Assembly: GCA_014281115.1 (NCBI GenBank)
Contig: JACONQ010000008.1
Span: 496,001 to 560,000, forward strand
Direction of reading: 5' to 3'
DNA: 64,000 nt
DNA from: Laburnicola sp. R22_1
Lineage: Eukaryota; Ascomycota; Dothideomycetes; Pleosporales; Didymosphaeriaceae
This document shows, in pieces, positions 10,191 to 21,400 of this stretch (position 1 is its first letter; each line of letters starts with the position of its first letter). The notes below the pieces were generated by a model. It was not told the DNA's origin and searched no databases. It saw only the letters and a list, made by a program, of their open reading frames with translations. Made by a program: the position numbers and the translations under genes.

Positions 10191-12251
10191 ATGAGGCCGT
10201 CGCTGCCCTGCCAGTTGCGCATACGAACTACGCCTGCGCGCATTCCTGCTCGTGCCTGGGACGTCGCTGCGCCCGCGCAGAAGCCGCTGTGGGCGGCATA
10301 CTACCGGGGCGGAACGTCACGCGCTATTATATTGCAACCGCAAGAGCTCCCTTCGAATCGCGCGAAATGGCCCGGCATTTTCAGACAGCTGATGGGCGTG
10401 ACGGGCGCCAGAGACGGGCGCGGGGGACAATTGTCCGCCATGGGAACCGGCGGCTCGAGCTTGTCGGAGATCTGTCTGGTCGAGCCGTATCATAAGAGCG
10501 CAGGAGAGGAACCCGTTCGGCAAGAAAGTACAGGAGGCGATACCGAGGCTCATGCTTACCCTGCAAGCGATGAGAGAGCCCTCATGGGCGACGTAGAAGG
10601 CGCCCATGTAGACTACACGTTTGTCCGCTTCGACCAGGACAAGGACGAAGTAGACGTGTCGGGCATCAGCGGGAACATGAGCAGCGCCGTCGGGCCCTAC
10701 GCATACAATGCTCGCCTTCTGCCTCGAGAGATGTACGCAGTCAAGGACGGGCGCATCACGATTAGGATACGCAACACGAATACGCGCAAGTTTATCGACT
10801 CCACCTTCTCTGTATCGGGCGGGCAGGCGGCCGTAACAGGCGACTATGCAATGGATGGCGTGCCAGGCAAAGGCTCTAGGATCAGACTCGACTTCAGGTC
10901 TCCATGCGGCAGTAAGACGGGCAAAATCTTGCCCACGGGTAGAAGGATAGATGTCATCAATGGATATAGGGTTACGTGCATTGATGGCGCGAATCCAGCC
11001 GTCTTTGTTCGCGCAGACGACATCGGCGTTGCAGGCACTATCCTTCCTGATGACTTCAGTAAAATGAAGGGCAAACTATTGCTCTTGGAGTCCATCCGAG
11101 CAGCCGCCGGTGTAGCCATGGGCCTGTCAAGAACCGAGAAAACTGTCCCGCGGACGATGCCCACCATCGCCATTGTTTCGCAGAGCTCCAGTCACTACGT
11201 TCTGTCTGGCGAGGCTTTGAAAGCATCTCAAATGGACCTCCTAGTGCGGTTTGTTTCAAACACACAACCGCATCGCTCTATGCCGCTGTCTGCAGCTTTG
11301 ACCACTGCAGTAGCTGCTCGCATACCAGGTACCATTGTCGAGCAGCTCGTCGCCCCCGAGCTGGTCGTGGACGACGCTATTACGATTGGGCATGCGAGCG
11401 GAAGAATTCAGGTCAAGGTTATGACGGACCGGCGGCAAAGGCTTGTTCCGCAATCGGCGACGGTTTATAGGACTGCTCAGCGGCTTTTCGAGGGCAAGGT
11501 TTTCTGGACCGATACGTCGAACGAGGCGGACGAAGCGCCAGATGTCACGGATTGGAGGTGGAAGCTCCGTGCCTTCGGGCGCCAGTCTCTCGGCATGGCA
11601 TTCGTCGCTGAAACCAGAGCCCGGGAAGCCTCTCGGCCACCCAAAGAAGAACTACTTCTCGAAGACAAAACCGACGCTTGTGAAGAAAATGTTACTCCAT
11701 CGAAAGAAGACACAAATGCCGATGCAGTTTCCAAATCCAAAGTCGAAGACGAAGCGTCCACTCCTTCCTTACCCGAAGACCCCGCTCACCTCCTCTCCTC
11801 CCTGTCCACCCTCCAAGCCTCCCTCACACACTTCACATCCCTCTACCCCTCGACCCTCCCCCCACCTTCCCCCACCTTCCGTCCACCCGTCAAAACTCCC
11901 ATCCCAACCCCGACCCACATATCGCACCACCTCACAGCGCTCAACCACCACATCGACATCCTGACCACCTCTCTCTCCGCTCTGCCCGCGAAACCCGTCC
12001 CTGGCTCCGAGGCGCCGACCAAAGAGGTCGCCATGGCGTGGCACAAGTGGGCTAGGACGTTCAGGAATATAGGGTCTGTGAGGGCGAATCGGCGGAAAGT
12101 GGAGAAGGCGGAGGAGAGGGAGAAGAGGGAGGCGAGGAAGAGTACGGAGGAGAGGGTGAGGGATAGGAAGTTGAATAGTATTAATGCCGCGGGGGAGCTT
12201 GTGAGGGTGGGGAAGGGGAGGAGGAATTTGCTGGGGGGTGACGGTGAATAG
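10191..12251 (+). CDS. PrpF-family (DUF453) isomerase with long C-terminal extension
   Basis: PrpF proteins isomerise 2-methylaconitate-type tricarboxylates; in fungi the methylcitrate cycle is mitochondrial. Single exon, 686 residues from the first true ATG at 10191. Residues 1-30 are Arg/Pro-rich and acid-poor, suggesting a matrix presequence. The PrpF fold follows: 'AAYYRGGTSRAI', 'SAMGTGGSSLSEI', 'VDVSGISGNMSSAVGPYA', 'DGANPAVFVRADDIG' and 'GHASGRIQVKV'. PrpF proteins are about 390-400 residues; here about 220 extra residues follow residue ~460, Ser/Pro/Thr-rich and ending in a highly basic-acidic helix (EKAEEREKREARKSTEERVRD). The substrate and the tail's function are unknown. Confidence 0.82.
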   Translation: MRPSLPCQLRIRTTPARIPARAWDVAAPAQKPLWAAYYRGGTSRAIILQPQELPSNRAKWPGIFRQLMGVTGARDGRGGQLSAMGTGGSSLSEICLVEPYHKSAGEEPVRQESTGGDTEAHAYPASDERALMGDVEGAHVDYTFVRFDQDKDEVDVSGISGNMSSAVGPYAYNARLLPREMYAVKDGRITIRIRNTNTRKFIDSTFSVSGGQAAVTGDYAMDGVPGKGSRIRLDFRSPCGSKTGKILPTGRRIDVINGYRVTCIDGANPAVFVRADDIGVAGTILPDDFSKMKGKLLLLESIRAAAGVAMGLSRTEKTVPRTMPTIAIVSQSSSHYVLSGEALKASQMDLLVRFVSNTQPHRSMPLSAALTTAVAARIPGTIVEQLVAPELVVDDAITIGHASGRIQVKVMTDRRQRLVPQSATVYRTAQRLFEGKVFWTDTSNEADEAPDVTDWRWKLRAFGRQSLGMAFVAETRAREASRPPKEELLLEDKTDACEENVTPSKEDTNADAVSKSKVEDEASTPSLPEDPAHLLSSLSTLQASLTHFTSLYPSTLPPPSPTFRPPVKTPIPTPTHISHHLTALNHHIDILTTSLSALPAKPVPGSEAPTKEVAMAWHKWARTFRNIGSVRANRRKVEKAEEREKREARKSTEERVRDRKLNSINAAGELVRVGKGRRNLLGGDGE

Positions 12252-12581
12252 GTGAAGTTTGTGTGTACGATATATATGGCCTGTAGAGTATCTGAGAATA
12301 GATAGAGAGCGGCAGAGGGTGGTTGAAGTGCTATGTACCTACGTGCAGCAAGTGGGTCTCGCGTGCGAAAGCGTCCTAGCCAATCAAATGGCGACAATTC
12401 CCAACCTCAGAGGCTCAGAGTGCCGTCTTGAATCTGGATGGAACTCGTGGCGTAGCCAAGTATGCGCCTTTCCGACCAGGCTGCAACTCTTTCATCATTC
12501 TACCCTTGGCATCAAGCTTCTTAGAGCAACACACTTGCGAGAATCCAATTCCACGCTTACGTTTCGTCAAGACCCTCCACA
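12252..12581. other. Short intergenic gap between tandem genes
   Basis: 330 bases holding the 3' UTR of the PrpF-like gene and the promoter of the zinc-finger kinase gene. No distinctive motif seen. Confidence 0.5.
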
Positions 12582-14030
12582 ATGCCAATGTGGACATGTG
12601 ACGTTGAGCAATGCTCCAACCCTGCTGTTCGCAACACCGGCGACTGCATCCTATGTAATCGGCACCTCTGCTCCTCGCATCTTCAACCTCCTGTCCATCA
12701 ATGTCCATCGTGGGAGGTAGGTCTGATACCGATTTCCCTTGCCGTTACATCCATAGGTCTGATTCTCTAGCAGGATGCAGAACACTACGATCCCGCTGCA
12801 AGAGAAGCCGAGAAAAACGAGCTGGAAGCTTTATTTCCAAATATCAACACTGAAGCTCTAGCCGCACGCGCAAGTGAGCTACGGAACGGAATCCCATGCT
12901 CTATCCCCGTACTCCAGTATGATAGGGCCAGTCGAAGCTCAGTCATGGGTGGTATGAATTACCACATTGATATTGTCTTCGAGGACGGCGTCGTCTGGCT
13001 GGCACGTATCCGCCGGTCCAACGCTACGTCTACTCCTCCCGCGCTACGAGATCATATCCTTCAAAGCGAAGTCGCAACGCTGAAGTTCCTGGAAGGAACC
13101 GCCGTACCGACGCCGAAGGTCTTCGACTTTGCGCTAGAAAGCCCTGATAACGCTGTCGGCGTGGGCTATATGCTGCTTGAAAAGATGCCGGGGACATCAC
13201 TACGCTGGGCGCTTGCGTCTCCACCGCAACGAAGAAAAATCGTCGAGCAACTCGCAGATATCTTCACCGAGCTTCGCAAGTACCCCTTTGACAAAATGGG
13301 ATCTCTCAGTCTTTCTCAGTCCGAACACCGCATTGGCCCATTCGCTCGCGAGTCTCTTACCGACTTCAAAGACGACCATATGTGCGCACTAGGCCCATAT
13401 GCCACGCTCCAGGAATACCACACCGCCTCCCTAACACTCATACTGAATCTCATCCTCCGAGAAGAAATGTACACCCAAAGACCCATCGACGCGTACCTCA
13501 TCCACCGCTTTCTCCTCGACCTGATCCCTTCTATCCTCCCACCACCAGCAGCACCCTCTGCCAACCAACCCCAACAATTCTTCCTCAAACACGCAGACGA
13601 CAAGGGCGACCACATCCTCATCTCCGAGTCCTACACCATCACCGCCCTCCTCGACTGGGAATGGGCATACACGGCGCCCCCCTCCCTCTCCTTCAACTCG
13701 CCCATCGGCCTCCTCCCCGTAGCCGCGTTCTACGACGGCGTCAACACCCTGGGCGAGGAGGAGACGTGGCTGGCTGAGACGTTGGAGCGGAAAGGTGAGG
13801 CGGGGTTGGCGCGGTGTGTGAGAGAGGGGCGGGTGCAGCATCGGTTTGCGTTTTGTTGTGGGTATGATTTGGAGGATTGGGAGGGTTTTTTGGGGCTGTT
13901 TGCGGGGTTGAGGGAGGCGGTTAGGGTGGATAGGGGGGTCGGGTGGGAGGAGTGGAGGGAGGGGGCGGTGGAGCGGTATCGTGGGGATGAGGGGTTGGGG
14001 GTGTTGGTGGGGAGGTATGGGAAGGGGTGA
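12582..14030 (+). CDS. AN1-like zinc finger fused to APH-type kinase domain
   Basis: Exons 12582-12716 and 12774-14030 flank a 57-nt intron (GTAGGT...CAG; an acceptor three bases earlier is also in phase) and give 463 residues. Residues 1-45 have a compact Cys/His cluster (CDVEQCSNPA...CILCNRHLCSSHL...HQCP) resembling an AN1 finger. The rest matches the aminoglycoside-phosphotransferase/choline-kinase fold: a nucleotide-binding half with 'TLKFLEGTAVPTPKVFDF' and 'GYMLLEKMPGTSL', then 'HADDKGDHILISESYTITALLDWEWA'. In this family the catalytic loop is HxDxxxxN; here it reads HADDKGDHI, so the usual Asn is replaced by His or shifted. The conserved DWE metal site is present. Substrate unknown. 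Codons change from C-rich to G-rich near 13745. Confidence 0.85.
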
Positions 14031-15397
14031 AGCCCACATGCGTAATTATATATAAGCTTGGGGATAGCATTACCTCCAGAATATATAACCAAACACACTA
14101 CACACTCTACACTCCACAAACCAGAACTACAAGAGAAAGAAATCTAGCGACACTAAACCGTAGATATACTCCACGCCCTTATTATACCACACTACCCATA
14201 CCTGAAATACCTAGTAAAAACTCCTCCCCTTCTCCGCCTCACCTACCTATTTATCTTATATCTACTCTGATTTAGTCTACTACCCTAGTCTAACCTCTAC
14301 CCTACTACAATATAATTCCCAAAACCACCACACCCCGTGCTAAAAAAAAAGAAAAAAAAAAGAATCGCACATCAACAGCAAAACCCAGACGTAGAAAAAG
14401 AAAAAGAAAGAAAATGTAGCACAAGGAAGTAGCCGATACTTATAGAGTTTCATTTTCATAGGAACATTTGAAGATAAATGCTTAAGAAAGATGCAGTAGC
14501 ATCTGCGCTTAGAGAAATCATACGCACACACGTCTAAATACCTTGCAAACTTCCACCTCACCACGTACGTACTTACTTTTTCGAATCACTATCCCTCCCC
14601 TCTCTATCTTCCTCTTCCTCTTCCTCTATCTCTCTCTCTCTCTTTCCCCTTTCCATTTCCTTCTCCTTCGACTCCCTTCTCCCTCCCTCACACATATACC
14701 CAACCCACCTAACCCACCCCATAACCTCCACCACCCCTCCTATGTATACTACCTTCCAGCCTTCTTTCCAATCAGGGACAGACTATCCAAAACAGCACAG
14801 CCTACTATCCATGCCAAGTGTTGAATCTCAATAAAGCAGCATGTGTAGGCAGCAGCTCCGTAAATAGCTCGTGTAAGTGTAAGTGTAAATGAAACGAGCA
14901 CTACGTTTTATGAAAGGTATGTATGCGTAGTGGACGACTGATTGAGCCCGCACACAACCTACCTGCGTAGTCTCGTTCCATCAGCGGCCGGTCACTGAAT
15001 GAAGCGATGGTGTGGCACGTACATTGCTGTGTTTTGCACGCATGCATTCATTTATTCACTTAGCAAGTCTCGTAATAGTAGGTAGCCAATAAAGCAACAG
15101 CCACGTTAAGTTTTCCAAAGCAAAAGAGAGAAAAAAAAATGCAAATTCGCAATACCATAAGCAATCCAGTCTCAGAAATTTAATCGAGTGCTGGATTCCC
15201 ACGACGCTAATCAAGTAATCATGCATGGTACATGCTATACAAAGCAACTCAAAACGCCTGCCGATGCATCATCCACATGCCCTTCTATACAGCAGCCCAA
15301 AAAGATAAATACAACGCATGTGTGACCAAAAATATCATGTACATGCCGCCAAAAATGAAGCTCAATCTCCTCGTAGTTGTATGTGTGCCATGGACTA
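14031..15397. other. AT-rich, low-complexity convergent intergenic region
   Basis: About 1.37 kb between the kinase gene and DIC1. Composition drops to AC-rich and CT-rich simple sequence, with A-runs at 14341-14362 and a long pyrimidine tract around 14590-14680. No coding potential recognised. It may be decayed repeat or simply long 3' UTRs. Confidence 0.55.
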
Positions 15398-16463
15398 CTA
15401 CAGTCCCTTCAGCTGTCGATACACCTTCTTATGCTGCTCTAAAAAGACGAACGTGAGGATCGTGTGAGGACCCATGCGGATGAAGCTCGGCACCCATCCC
15501 TTGAACATCCAGCGGAGGCCCTCGGCGCGCGTCGTGTCTGTGACTAGGCGGAGGATGCTCTTGTGCTCTGTCGAGCCCATGACTTTCGTTTTGACCACGT
15601 CCACGGGGGAGCATATCGTCGTGGCTACGAAGCCCGCGAGGAACGACGCCGTAAAATGCGTCGTGAGGTTATCCTGCAAGGGCGTCTTGTCTAGCAAAGT
15701 GCGCTTGAAGACGTCGTATGTCGCTAGTTGTCCGACTGTCATTAGCACGGCGCGTGACGAGTTGGGCCACACGCCGCGCCATAGTCTGCCTACGCCTTCT
15801 TCCCGCGCCGTTCGTATTAGGCCGTCGATCACGTTCTTGTATTTGCGGCGCTGTTCGAGTGGGAGCGCAGCATCGTGTTGCATTCGTACGTTTAGAATGT
15901 CTCCAGGGTTGCCGGCAAAGCCGCCTAGAAAGCCGGATATGGAGGCCATGGCTACGAGCGAGAGGAACGAAGGCTTCTTATCGGCGGTGGTAAAGCGGTC
16001 TTTGAGGGTCTCGTAGACACCGAAGCGGGTCATGCTGTACGTCAATTGGCGCAATTGTGAGGCCGATAACTGTCTCTTGTTAGCGAGAAGCCTCTCTTAG
16101 TGAATGCTCCTGCCTACCCCACGATATAGCCCCATCACACCGTCAGTCTTCGCAACATGAGCAAACATTTTTAGCATGTTCAACCGCGCTCCTTGGGCTG
16201 CCTGCATCTGTAACCTGACCTAGCATTCGTGAGCGCTTGCGCCGCAATTGAAAGTGTCGATCGTACCTTCACTGCCAGCCAGATTAGCATTTCCCCACGC
16301 CAATCGCACAACTAAACTCACCCAGATCCAGCGGATGCGTAAAAAACGCCGCAAAACAGCTCGCACTCCCGCCAAACCAGAAGGGGTAGTGTATAGGCGT
16401 CTTCTTCACATCCTGGCTCTTCCGCAGCTCAGGCGCGCTCACCTTCTTCTCGAGGGCCGGCAT
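15398..16463 (-). CDS. DIC1: Mitochondrial dicarboxylate carrier DIC1, with a 5-nt micro-exon
   Basis: Inner-membrane carrier exchanging malate/succinate for phosphate. Exons (complement) 16322-16463, 16267-16271, 16118-16219 and 15398-16069 give 306 residues, the standard length. All three Px[DE]xx[KR]x[KR] repeats are present: PLDLVKVR (44-51), NPGDILNVR (the Pro/Asp/Asn variant seen in DIC1), and SPVDVVKTK. The first is rebuilt only if a 5-nt exon (TGAAG) supplies V48-K49; introns of 50, 47 and 48 nt surround it with clean GT-AG ends. 'FWFGGSASCFAAFFTHPLDL' and 'GLYRGLSASQLRQLTY' match yeast Dic1 closely. Divergent from the mitochondrial PheRS gene. Confidence 0.94.
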
Positions 16464-16708
16464 GGTGACTCGGAGCTCTGCAGAAGCTGCATGTAGCCTA
16501 CCAGATGACTATCGACACTGCCAAAAGGCGCAAAGGGGCAATGTGGGGATACAATGGAAATATTTTTTTGTAGAAGAGACTTGCGGAGGGTGAGACGTCA
16601 CTGCAAATTTAGGTTGGAGGCGGAACGATCCCGGCCGGGGCTTGGCGTCGCGTGGGTTTTGTGGACGCGCCGACGTCGAGCTGTGGACAGTCGCAACTTC
16701 ATCGAAAG
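16464..16708. promoter_or_regulatory. Divergent promoter, DIC1 / mitochondrial PheRS
   Basis: 245 bases separate the two start codons of genes encoding mitochondrial proteins, so one short intergenic region must serve both. No specific binding site assigned. Confidence 0.5.
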
Positions 16709-18494
16709 ATGCGAATACCGCTGTTATCGCCGACGCTGAGCCGTCAATTGAGCTCAAGGACGTTGATAAGGAGTGCTAAGCTGGGGAGGTCGCCATGGCT
16801 GCGGCAATGGCAAGTGCGGTACAATTCTTCAGGTAAGGGATGTCATGTGACCGCCTCTTCCTTTCGAGCTTCGTCTTGAAGCACCATCCAGATAGTGTAG
16901 ATTCTCTCGTTTGTCTATTCCCTTTCATGGCCTTTTTCCTTTGGAAAATTCTCTTGCATCAAGATATATTCCCTTCCAGCTACGTCTCATCATCTTCATT
17001 TCATTTTCATACCTCGCCATATCCACCGCATTCTCTAAGGAAGACGTAGGCACCCCCCCGCAAGAAGTCACCGTGGAAGGCAAAACCTACAAAACCGATG
17101 AATGGATGAACACGCCCTCAAGCATTCTCGCCGCCATCCCTCGCCGCCTACATACGCAGCCAAACCACCCCCTCACCATCACCCGCCAACTCATCGAGTC
17201 ACGCTTCCCCGGCTATGCAACCCACAACAACCTCTTCCCCATCGTCTCGGTGCACCAGAACTTTGACTCTTTGGGCTTCCCTCCGGACCACATCGGGCGT
17301 AGCCGAACAGACACGTACTACCTGAACAAGGACACCGTGCTCCGGACGCACACGTCGGCGCATCAGGCGGATACGTTTAGCAAGAACGAAGCGGAGGGCT
17401 ATCTCATTAGTGCGGATGTGTACAGGAGAGATGCCATTGACCGGAGCCACTACCCTGTCTTTCACCAGATGGAGGGCGCCAGGACATGGGATCGACGGGC
17501 TGCCGAAAAAAAAGGCAAGACGCTGGCTCAAGTCATTTGGGATGATGTGGCCAAGATTCCAAAACACAACATCCACATTGAAGATGCGAATCCTACTATC
17601 CACCCTGAGCGGAATCCACTGCAGCAAGGCCACTCCGCGGAGGAGACAGAAGCCATCACCGCCCATCTCAAACGCTCGCTCGAGGACGTAGTAGTCGCCA
17701 TCTTCAACGCAGCAAGGACCGCATCCGATGCAGCATCGGCATCGGAATCGGCATCCACATGCACGAATGAGCCCCTAAAAGTGCGCTGGGTAGAAGCCTA
17801 CTTCCCCTTCACGTCGCCCTCATGGGAACTCGAAGTCTTCTGGCAAGGCGACTGGCTCGAAGTGCTCGGCAGCGGCATAGTCCAGCAGACGATTCTCAAC
17901 CAGGCGGGCGTCCCCAACCGCGTAGGCTGGGCCTTTGGCCTCGGCCTCGAACGCATCGCCATGCTGCTCTACTCCATCCCTGACATCCGCCTCTTCTGGA
18001 GCACAGACGACCGCTTCCTCTCCCAGTTCGACGCCACTGGCCCCATCCAGCGCTTCGTCCCCTTCAGCAAATACCCCGCCTGCTTCAAGGACGTGTCCTT
18101 CTGGCTGCCCAGCAGCAGCCGCAGCAACAGCAGCACCTCGTCTAGCCCTGCCTCCGCCAGCGGCGGCGCCAGTCCCACGCCTGCAGATGCAGCAGTAGCA
18201 GGAGCTACTACTACTCCGACGCCGACGACGACGGCCTCAGTCCAGCAGCAGCACCAGCAGGGTTCCTTCCACGAAAACGACGTGATGGAGATTGCGCGCG
18301 ACGTGTGCGGTGACGTGGTCGAGGACGTGCGGCTCACGGATGAATTCGTGCATCCCCAGACTGGCCGCCGCAGCCTGTGCTACAGGGTCACCTACCGCCA
18401 TCTGGAGCGCACCCTCACGAACGACGAGACTAACGCGCTGCACCAGAGCTTCCGCACCCAGCTCGTCGACTCGCTAGCCGTCGAGCTACGGTAG
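16709..18494 (+). CDS. msf1: Mitochondrial phenylalanyl-tRNA synthetase
   Basis: Monomeric class II enzyme charging mitochondrial tRNA-Phe. I join 16709-16832 to 17050-18494 (acceptor at 17043 also in phase) for about 522 residues. Exon 1 (MRIPLLSPTLSRQLSSRTLI...) is a classic Arg/Ser presequence. The catalytic core runs from 'NHPLTITRQLIESRFPGY' through 'VSVHQNFDSLGFPPDH', motif 2 'SADVYRRDAIDRSHYPVFHQMEG', to motif 3 'VGWAFGLGLERIAMLLY'. The FDX anticodon-binding domain starts after 'DVSFWLP'. Two low-complexity insertions break the fold: Ala/Ser near 'AARTASDAASAS', and about 55 Ser/Ala/Thr/Gln residues (~393-450) between core and anticodon domain. An unspliced start at 16911 is less likely. 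Confidence 0.93.
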
Positions 18495-21400
18495 TATGTA
18501 CTGTAGAACCCTACTTTGTTCGTCGCAGTGGCGCTTCGCTAGTCGCGTGCTCGACAAACTTTGTCGATGAATGGGGAGCTATCGCCGTGGTACTCCGCTT
18601 TTGGGGACCCTGGTACCTGTCGTGGTTATCTTTGGAGATTGGAGAACTTGTACTATTTTACTACCACACGTAATAGCTATGTACTATAGACGTATGTACC
18701 CCGCGGTACTGTTTCGGCGCGTGAAATCCCTGTACTGCGAGTGTGTATGAGCAAATCAGAATATCCTCAACTCGTCTAGCCTTGATGTACCACGCGCAAC
18801 TGCACAGACAAGCGTTCGTACACGCTCGTGTCCTGGACATAGAATTAGTTTCCTTCCCCGCACTTTGAACTAATAACAACAACTAACAGCAGCAGCACCG
18901 GGAAAAGACCGGGCCCTCCTTCCTCATGAATCCATGATGCACCCACCTGCCACCCACCCAGCCAGAAATCCGGTTCCCGTTGCACATCTTACCCAGATAC
19001 TCGTAATAAGAATCGTTAACCCAGCCTATCCACAACGCCCACAACGTGCATCGTGCATCGCGCATACATATTTTGCGGGGAAACCCTGCCCACTGCCGTA
19101 CCTATACCGATCCATCTGGTCGCCCGACGCAAATCGCATTTTTTGCGCTGCATGTCCACGTCGTGGTTGAAGAATCAGCCGGTGCCCGCCGTCATCTGAT
19201 CATGTTTGCAGGGCAGCGTGCGTGGTGCAAACTTAAGCCATCGATTTGCAACACGGACCACGTTGCGCCGGAGAATTCTTTTAGAGTGCATCGTGCAGGA
19301 ACGGGATGGCGTTATTGGAGGCTGGCAACGCTCGATCGCTTGCCTGCTGCCTCGATACCTCGGAGCATTAGAGCGGTGAGTCTGACAAGGTACCCATCTA
19401 TGATGCATCAAACTTGTTGTTGATTGTGCAGCCAGTCCCGTGTAATTTACCTTCGCGGGGTAGCAACGCCAAAGACGTTGCACCAGTCTTCGTTCGTGTA
19501 ATTGTTTCCGGCTGTCGGAAAGGCCTGAAACCAGCCTGAAAATGCGGTGGTACTCGTGCTAGTCGTCTGTACAAGCTTATCGATAGCCCGCACGCGCTGT
19601 TGTGGCTGGGTTATTTGATGGCCTTGTATAGCTGATATACCGGACGCATAAAGTGCTTGGGGGGAGGGATTATGGGCCGATTCCGGTAACGAATCACACG
19701 TAGGTGGTTGAACAGGCAGGAATGCAAAGACGATATAGATGAAGCAGCGAGCTTGACAGGAAATTTGAGGAGAGCGGGTTGAATCCGACAGCTAGTAAGG
19801 TTGCCTGACGGTATATGCTGTGCACAGCGGCACCGGTCGAGGTCTGCCTCACCGATGAGGGTAATGGCAACGTCGTGCAGCGGTTGCGATGGAGAATTCT
19901 TGATTCTCTGCAACGGCCTGGGTGGAGAGGAGTTCTGGCAAATGGCTGTTTGGTATTGATACCATGGCCACGTTGATGGCTGGGGTCAAGATTTCGCTCC
20001 CGCTTTGGAGAAACGACGAGGATGTGGAACGGACTAAACGATGAGGGGGAGTTGCACTTCGACTGTTGCATTGGTATCTTCTAGGGCGACTAGGTATGCG
20101 CAGCGGCAGTTCGATGAGCCATGAGATGTTGAGGATGCTCTTGCAATGATTGTTGCACTTGTTCCTAGCCGGATGATTTCGTCCATAGTGACCAAACTCG
20201 CATCAACACGCATGGAGAGACCGAGCTTGGCAGATGTGAACATCCACTCCAGGCGATGAGCGAAGTGGAGCTGTATCGACTTGTTTTATCCATGCCGAAT
20301 TGCGTATCTATGCCATGCGACGACTGTGGCGAGATTGTGGTCGCATAGCATTGAGGCACTGACGGCTCATGATGGATCCTGGGAAGACCTTGCCCGTAGC
20401 CACAAGCGCTTGAAGCGACCAACGTCTGACACAGCAGATCTTGACGATATTCGCCAAAGTTGCAGCATCAAGCATCACCGTGGCAAGTGTAGGTGCCAAG
20501 ATTCGGGTGTGGTTTCGTTTCGTGTTTCGCAAAGTGGGGGGCAGACGGTGACAGGCAGGGTCGGCCTGGTCGAGTAGTTGAGATGAACTCAGGGAGCGGC
20601 GGATGGCCGGCAGCGGAGATTTCACATATGGAATCAAACAGATGAGCTTTCAGGCATTATGCTGTTCGACCAAGAGTCAACATGCTGAACAGGTGGATAA
20701 GTAGTATGAGAAAAATTGAAGTAGTGGTCGCCCATGAGTTGTAGAAGACGGATCTCGGGAAGGCAAGGCGAGAACCCCTCTTTCCTGTACCAGTAGCTTA
20801 CTGTGATACTTTGGCCCTGCATCGCGGCTTGCGGAGGCTAATTTGAGACTATGCTTTTGCTGTTGGTGTAGATGGGAGCACATGCTGGCTCGGTTAGCCG
20901 CCTAAAGAAAGCAAATCGCAACAGTGATGATCTCGGAGAGATGTGTAGTTCCAGTACCCACTTGAGGAGATCGTAGCTGGCCATGGTCGTGGCACCGTCC
21001 CTGCTAGTGTTTCTGACTCCCAAAACGCCAAGACTGTGATCCTGACAACAGCGCGCGAGTCGGAACCGTTCGCGAGGTTCCTGAGGATCATGTTGCGTTA
21101 TTATAGCAGAATCGTCATGAAGGTGAATCCTTTGGACATGATGCGACTCGCAAGGACCAAAGTAAGATATTCAATGAGTGACGAATGTCGTGGTGCGCGA
21201 GCCGAGCAATCGTGAGAGGGGATGTATTTTCGGGCTGCATGCTGGCACGTTTGTCACACTTTACCACCCCACACTTGGGCCAGTACCTAATATCGATACG
21301 TTTTCTGTGGGGGATGGTCCGGATCAGGCCAGAAACGGAGGACGCTTGCCGCATACGCAATGTGATGCATGCACGCTACGCCCGATGAAGTCAGAATTGC

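Noticed and set aside
14340..14700. A-rich and pyrimidine tracts as a possible retroposon tail
   Set aside because: No adjacent element, target-site duplication or reverse-transcriptase remnant was seen.
16911..17049. Start of mitochondrial PheRS at the ATG at 16911 without splicing
   Set aside because: It gives a hydrophobic, non-presequence N terminus, whereas the spliced exon at 16709 gives a standard Arg/Ser presequence in phase.
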